A stretch of 64,000 nucleotides of DNA, taken from assembly GCA_004297725.1 (NCBI GenBank), contig SCUS01000133.1, forward strand, positions 124,001-188,000, written 5' to 3'. Below, piece by piece: positions 62,563 to 64,000 of this stretch (its first letter is position 1; each line of letters starts with the position of its first letter). This stretch comes from Myxococcaceae bacterium (GTDB lineage Bacteria; Myxococcota_A; Polyangia; Polyangiales; Ga0077539). A model generated the notes under the pieces. It was not told the origin of the DNA and ran no database searches. It saw only the letters and a list, made by a program, of their open reading frames with translations. Position numbers and translations under genes: made by a program.

Positions 62563-64000
62563 TCAACCGCCGACCCGCCGCTTCAGCGCGAGCTCGCGCT
62601 TCATGTTCAGCTCCTCGTTCAGTACCTGCGCCTCGCTCTTGTGATCGCCGTCGACGCCCGCGGCGAAGCTCCGGTCCTTCAGCTCCGCGGTCACCCGCCC
62701 GATGTGCAGGCGCCGCAGCGTGGTGAGCGCGCCCATGAGCATCGCCCTCGCCCTCGCCAGCAGCTCCGGGGTCTCCGCCTCGGTCGGGCTGAGCTGCTCC
62801 GCCAACCACTGCCGGTCGGCCGGGTTGGGCGCGAGGTCGAGCAGCGTCGGCGCGTCGAGCCGCTGCCCCTCCGCCCACTCGCGCTGCGCCTCGGCCACCA
62901 GCGACCAGGTGATCTTATCGACGAGGGTATTCAGCTCGGCCAGCTCGGGCACCTCGAGCAGCTGAGGGCACCAGAGCACCGAGGCGACGATGGCGGCCTG
63001 GGCCTTGCGGTCCATCACCCGGGCCTCGCCGGCCGAGGGGAAGAGCTCGCCGAGGCCCGCCCGGGCCTTCGGGAGCGTGGACTTCTGCTCGGTGAACTCC
63101 ATCGGCCGCCCGATCTGACGGAGGTTCTCCCGCACGATGCCCTCCACCACCGACTCGTCGAGGTGCAGCGTGTGTACGGCCTGGCTGATGTAGGCGCGGC
63201 GCTCGCCGATGTCCCGCACCGCGGCGATGGCGGGAGCGATGATGCGCAGCGCGGCGATGCGCTGCGGCACCGCGTCGCGCAGGCGGGTGCGCGACGTGCT
63301 GATGAGCCACTCGACCAGGCTCGGGGCCCCGTGGAGGATCTGCGTCATCCCCTCCAGGCCGAACTCCGGGTCCGCGCTGCGGAGGTAGCTGTCCGGGTCC
63401 ATCTTCGCCGGGAGCACGCCCACCCGCGCGGCGAGGCCCACCTCGGCGCAGACCGAGTAGGCCGCGGCGGTCGCCTTGCGCCCCGCCTCGTCGCCGTCGA
63501 AGAGCAGCACGACGTTCTCCGCGAAGCGCCGGAGCAGCCTGGCCTGCGCCTCGGTGAAGCTCGTGCCCAGCGGCGCCACCGTCTCGGTGAACCCGTGCTG
63601 GTGCATCTGCACCACGTCGAAGTTGCCTTCGACCAGGATCGCCTCGGCCTTCTGGCGCATCGTCGTGCGCGCGCTCCCGAGGCCGTAGAGCAGCTCGGAC
63701 TTCTTGTAGAGCGGCGTCTCCGGGCTGTTGATGTACTTGCCCGCGTCCTCCGGGACGAGGCCCTCGGGCATGTCCTCGGTCACCGGGAGCACCCGGCCCG
63801 AGAAGGCCACCACGCGGCCGGCGCGGTCGACCACCGGGAACATCAGCCGGTGCCGGAAGCGGTCGTACCAGCCGCCGTTGCGCCCCGGCATGAGCAGGCC
63901 CGCGAGCTCGGCGTCGGCGGGCGACACCTTCTGCGCCTTCAGGTGCTCGGCGAGCCCGTCCCAGCGGGCGGGCGCGTAGCCGAGGCGGAAGCGCGCGGTG
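62563..64000 (-). CDS. dnaG: DNA primase (5' end beyond the window)
   Basis: Partial gene; 478 codons seen, frame open to the edge. It makes RNA primers for replication. Features: FRLGYAP, YDRFRHRLMFPV, KYINSPETPLYKKSELLYGL, and the Toprim region VEGNFDVVQMHQHG and LLFDGDEAGRKA, with catalytic acids E and DGD. The C-terminal 190 residues form the helicase-binding part. The N-terminal zinc-binding domain is outside. It is followed by rpoD. Confidence 0.97.
   Translation of the reverse strand, partial: TARFRLGYAPARWDGLAEHLKAQKVSPADAELAGLLMPGRNGGWYDRFRHRLMFPVVDRAGRVVAFSGRVLPVTEDMPEGLVPEDAGKYINSPETPLYKKSELLYGLGSARTTMRQKAEAILVEGNFDVVQMHQHGFTETVAPLGTSFTEAQARLLRRFAENVVLLFDGDEAGRKATAAAYSVCAEVGLAARVGVLPAKMDPDSYLRSADPEFGLEGMTQILHGAPSLVEWLISTSRTRLRDAVPQRIAALRIIAPAIAAVRDIGERRAYISQAVHTLHLDESVVEGIVRENLRQIGRPMEFTEQKSTLPKARAGLGELFPSAGEARVMDRKAQAAIVASVLWCPQLLEVPELAELNTLVDKITWSLVAEAQREWAEGQRLDAPTLLDLAPNPADRQWLAEQLSPTEAETPELLARARAMLMGALTTLRRLHIGRVTAELKDRSFAAGVDGDHKSEAQVLNEELNMKRELALKRRVGG

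Overview
The window is a very GC-rich (by eye about 70% or more), gene-dense bacterial chromosome segment. The gene content points to a myxobacterium-like member of the Myxococcota (former Deltaproteobacteria). The evidence is a Hanks-type kinase fused to an AAA ATPase and TPRs, a cluster of FHA-domain proteins with a PP2C phosphatase, Cys-rich and MopE-like Asp-rich lipoproteins, and a type IV pilin gene with a near-perfect sigma-54 promoter. Many starts are GTG and many genes overlap by 1 or 4 nt. I saw no insertion sequence, prophage, CRISPR array, rRNA or integrase. The order and genus cannot be fixed from sequence alone.

Layout. 1-1.6 kb: a Cpx-like envelope-stress operon on the minus strand (Spy/CpxP-like protein, small membrane protein, OmpR-type regulator, probable start of a sensor kinase). 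1.7-8.7 kb: a MATE exporter, then Lon protease overlapping a membrane metalloprotease, and an orphan ParA. 9-16.8 kb: a short lipoprotein, a RelA/SpoT-synthetase-like protein, a MopE-like lipoprotein, and an outer-membrane barrel coupled to a large hydrolase-like lipoprotein. 16.8-24.4 kb: a minus-strand signalling block (beta-barrel, zinc-ribbon/FHA-FHA, PP2C phosphatase, FHA-TM-trypsin protease, FHA-GAF-adenylate cyclase) that ends translationally coupled to accA. 24.5-27.2 kb: an acidic protein, a TPR lipoprotein, threonine aldolase, and tRNA-Thr(CGU). 27.2-28.7 kb: the sigma-54-driven pilA locus with several hairpins.

28.7-38.2 kb: a long minus-strand run (Cys-rich lipoprotein, dapD, dapE, outer-membrane protein, lamin-tail lipoprotein, rlmN, ftsH, Cys/Gly-rich surface lipoprotein), with many 4-nt overlaps. 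38.2-44.3 kb: a plus-strand Mla/MCE lipid-transport cassette with two ATPases, two permeases and one MCE protein, followed by a coiled-coil membrane protein, rlmB and a small protein with a strong ribosome-binding site. 44.3-53.6 kb: a multi-repeat surface protein ending in a PDZ domain, an RluA-family pseudouridine synthase with a lipoprotein, a heterodimeric ABC exporter, another Cys-rich secreted protein and rplS. 53.7-60.6 kb: the kinase/pseudo-cyclase/ATPase/TPR protein, a secreted protein of unknown function and a single-domain response regulator. 60.6-64 kb: rpoD and dnaG (5' end of dnaG outside the window).

Housekeeping genes (lon, accA, dapDE, rlmN, ftsH, rplS, rpoD, dnaG) are interleaved with lineage-specific envelope and signalling genes. 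The most interesting items are the RelA/SpoT-like protein at 9.2-10.3 kb, the FHA/PP2C/cyclase/protease block joined to accA, the doubled Mla cassette, and the kinase with a degenerate cyclase domain.
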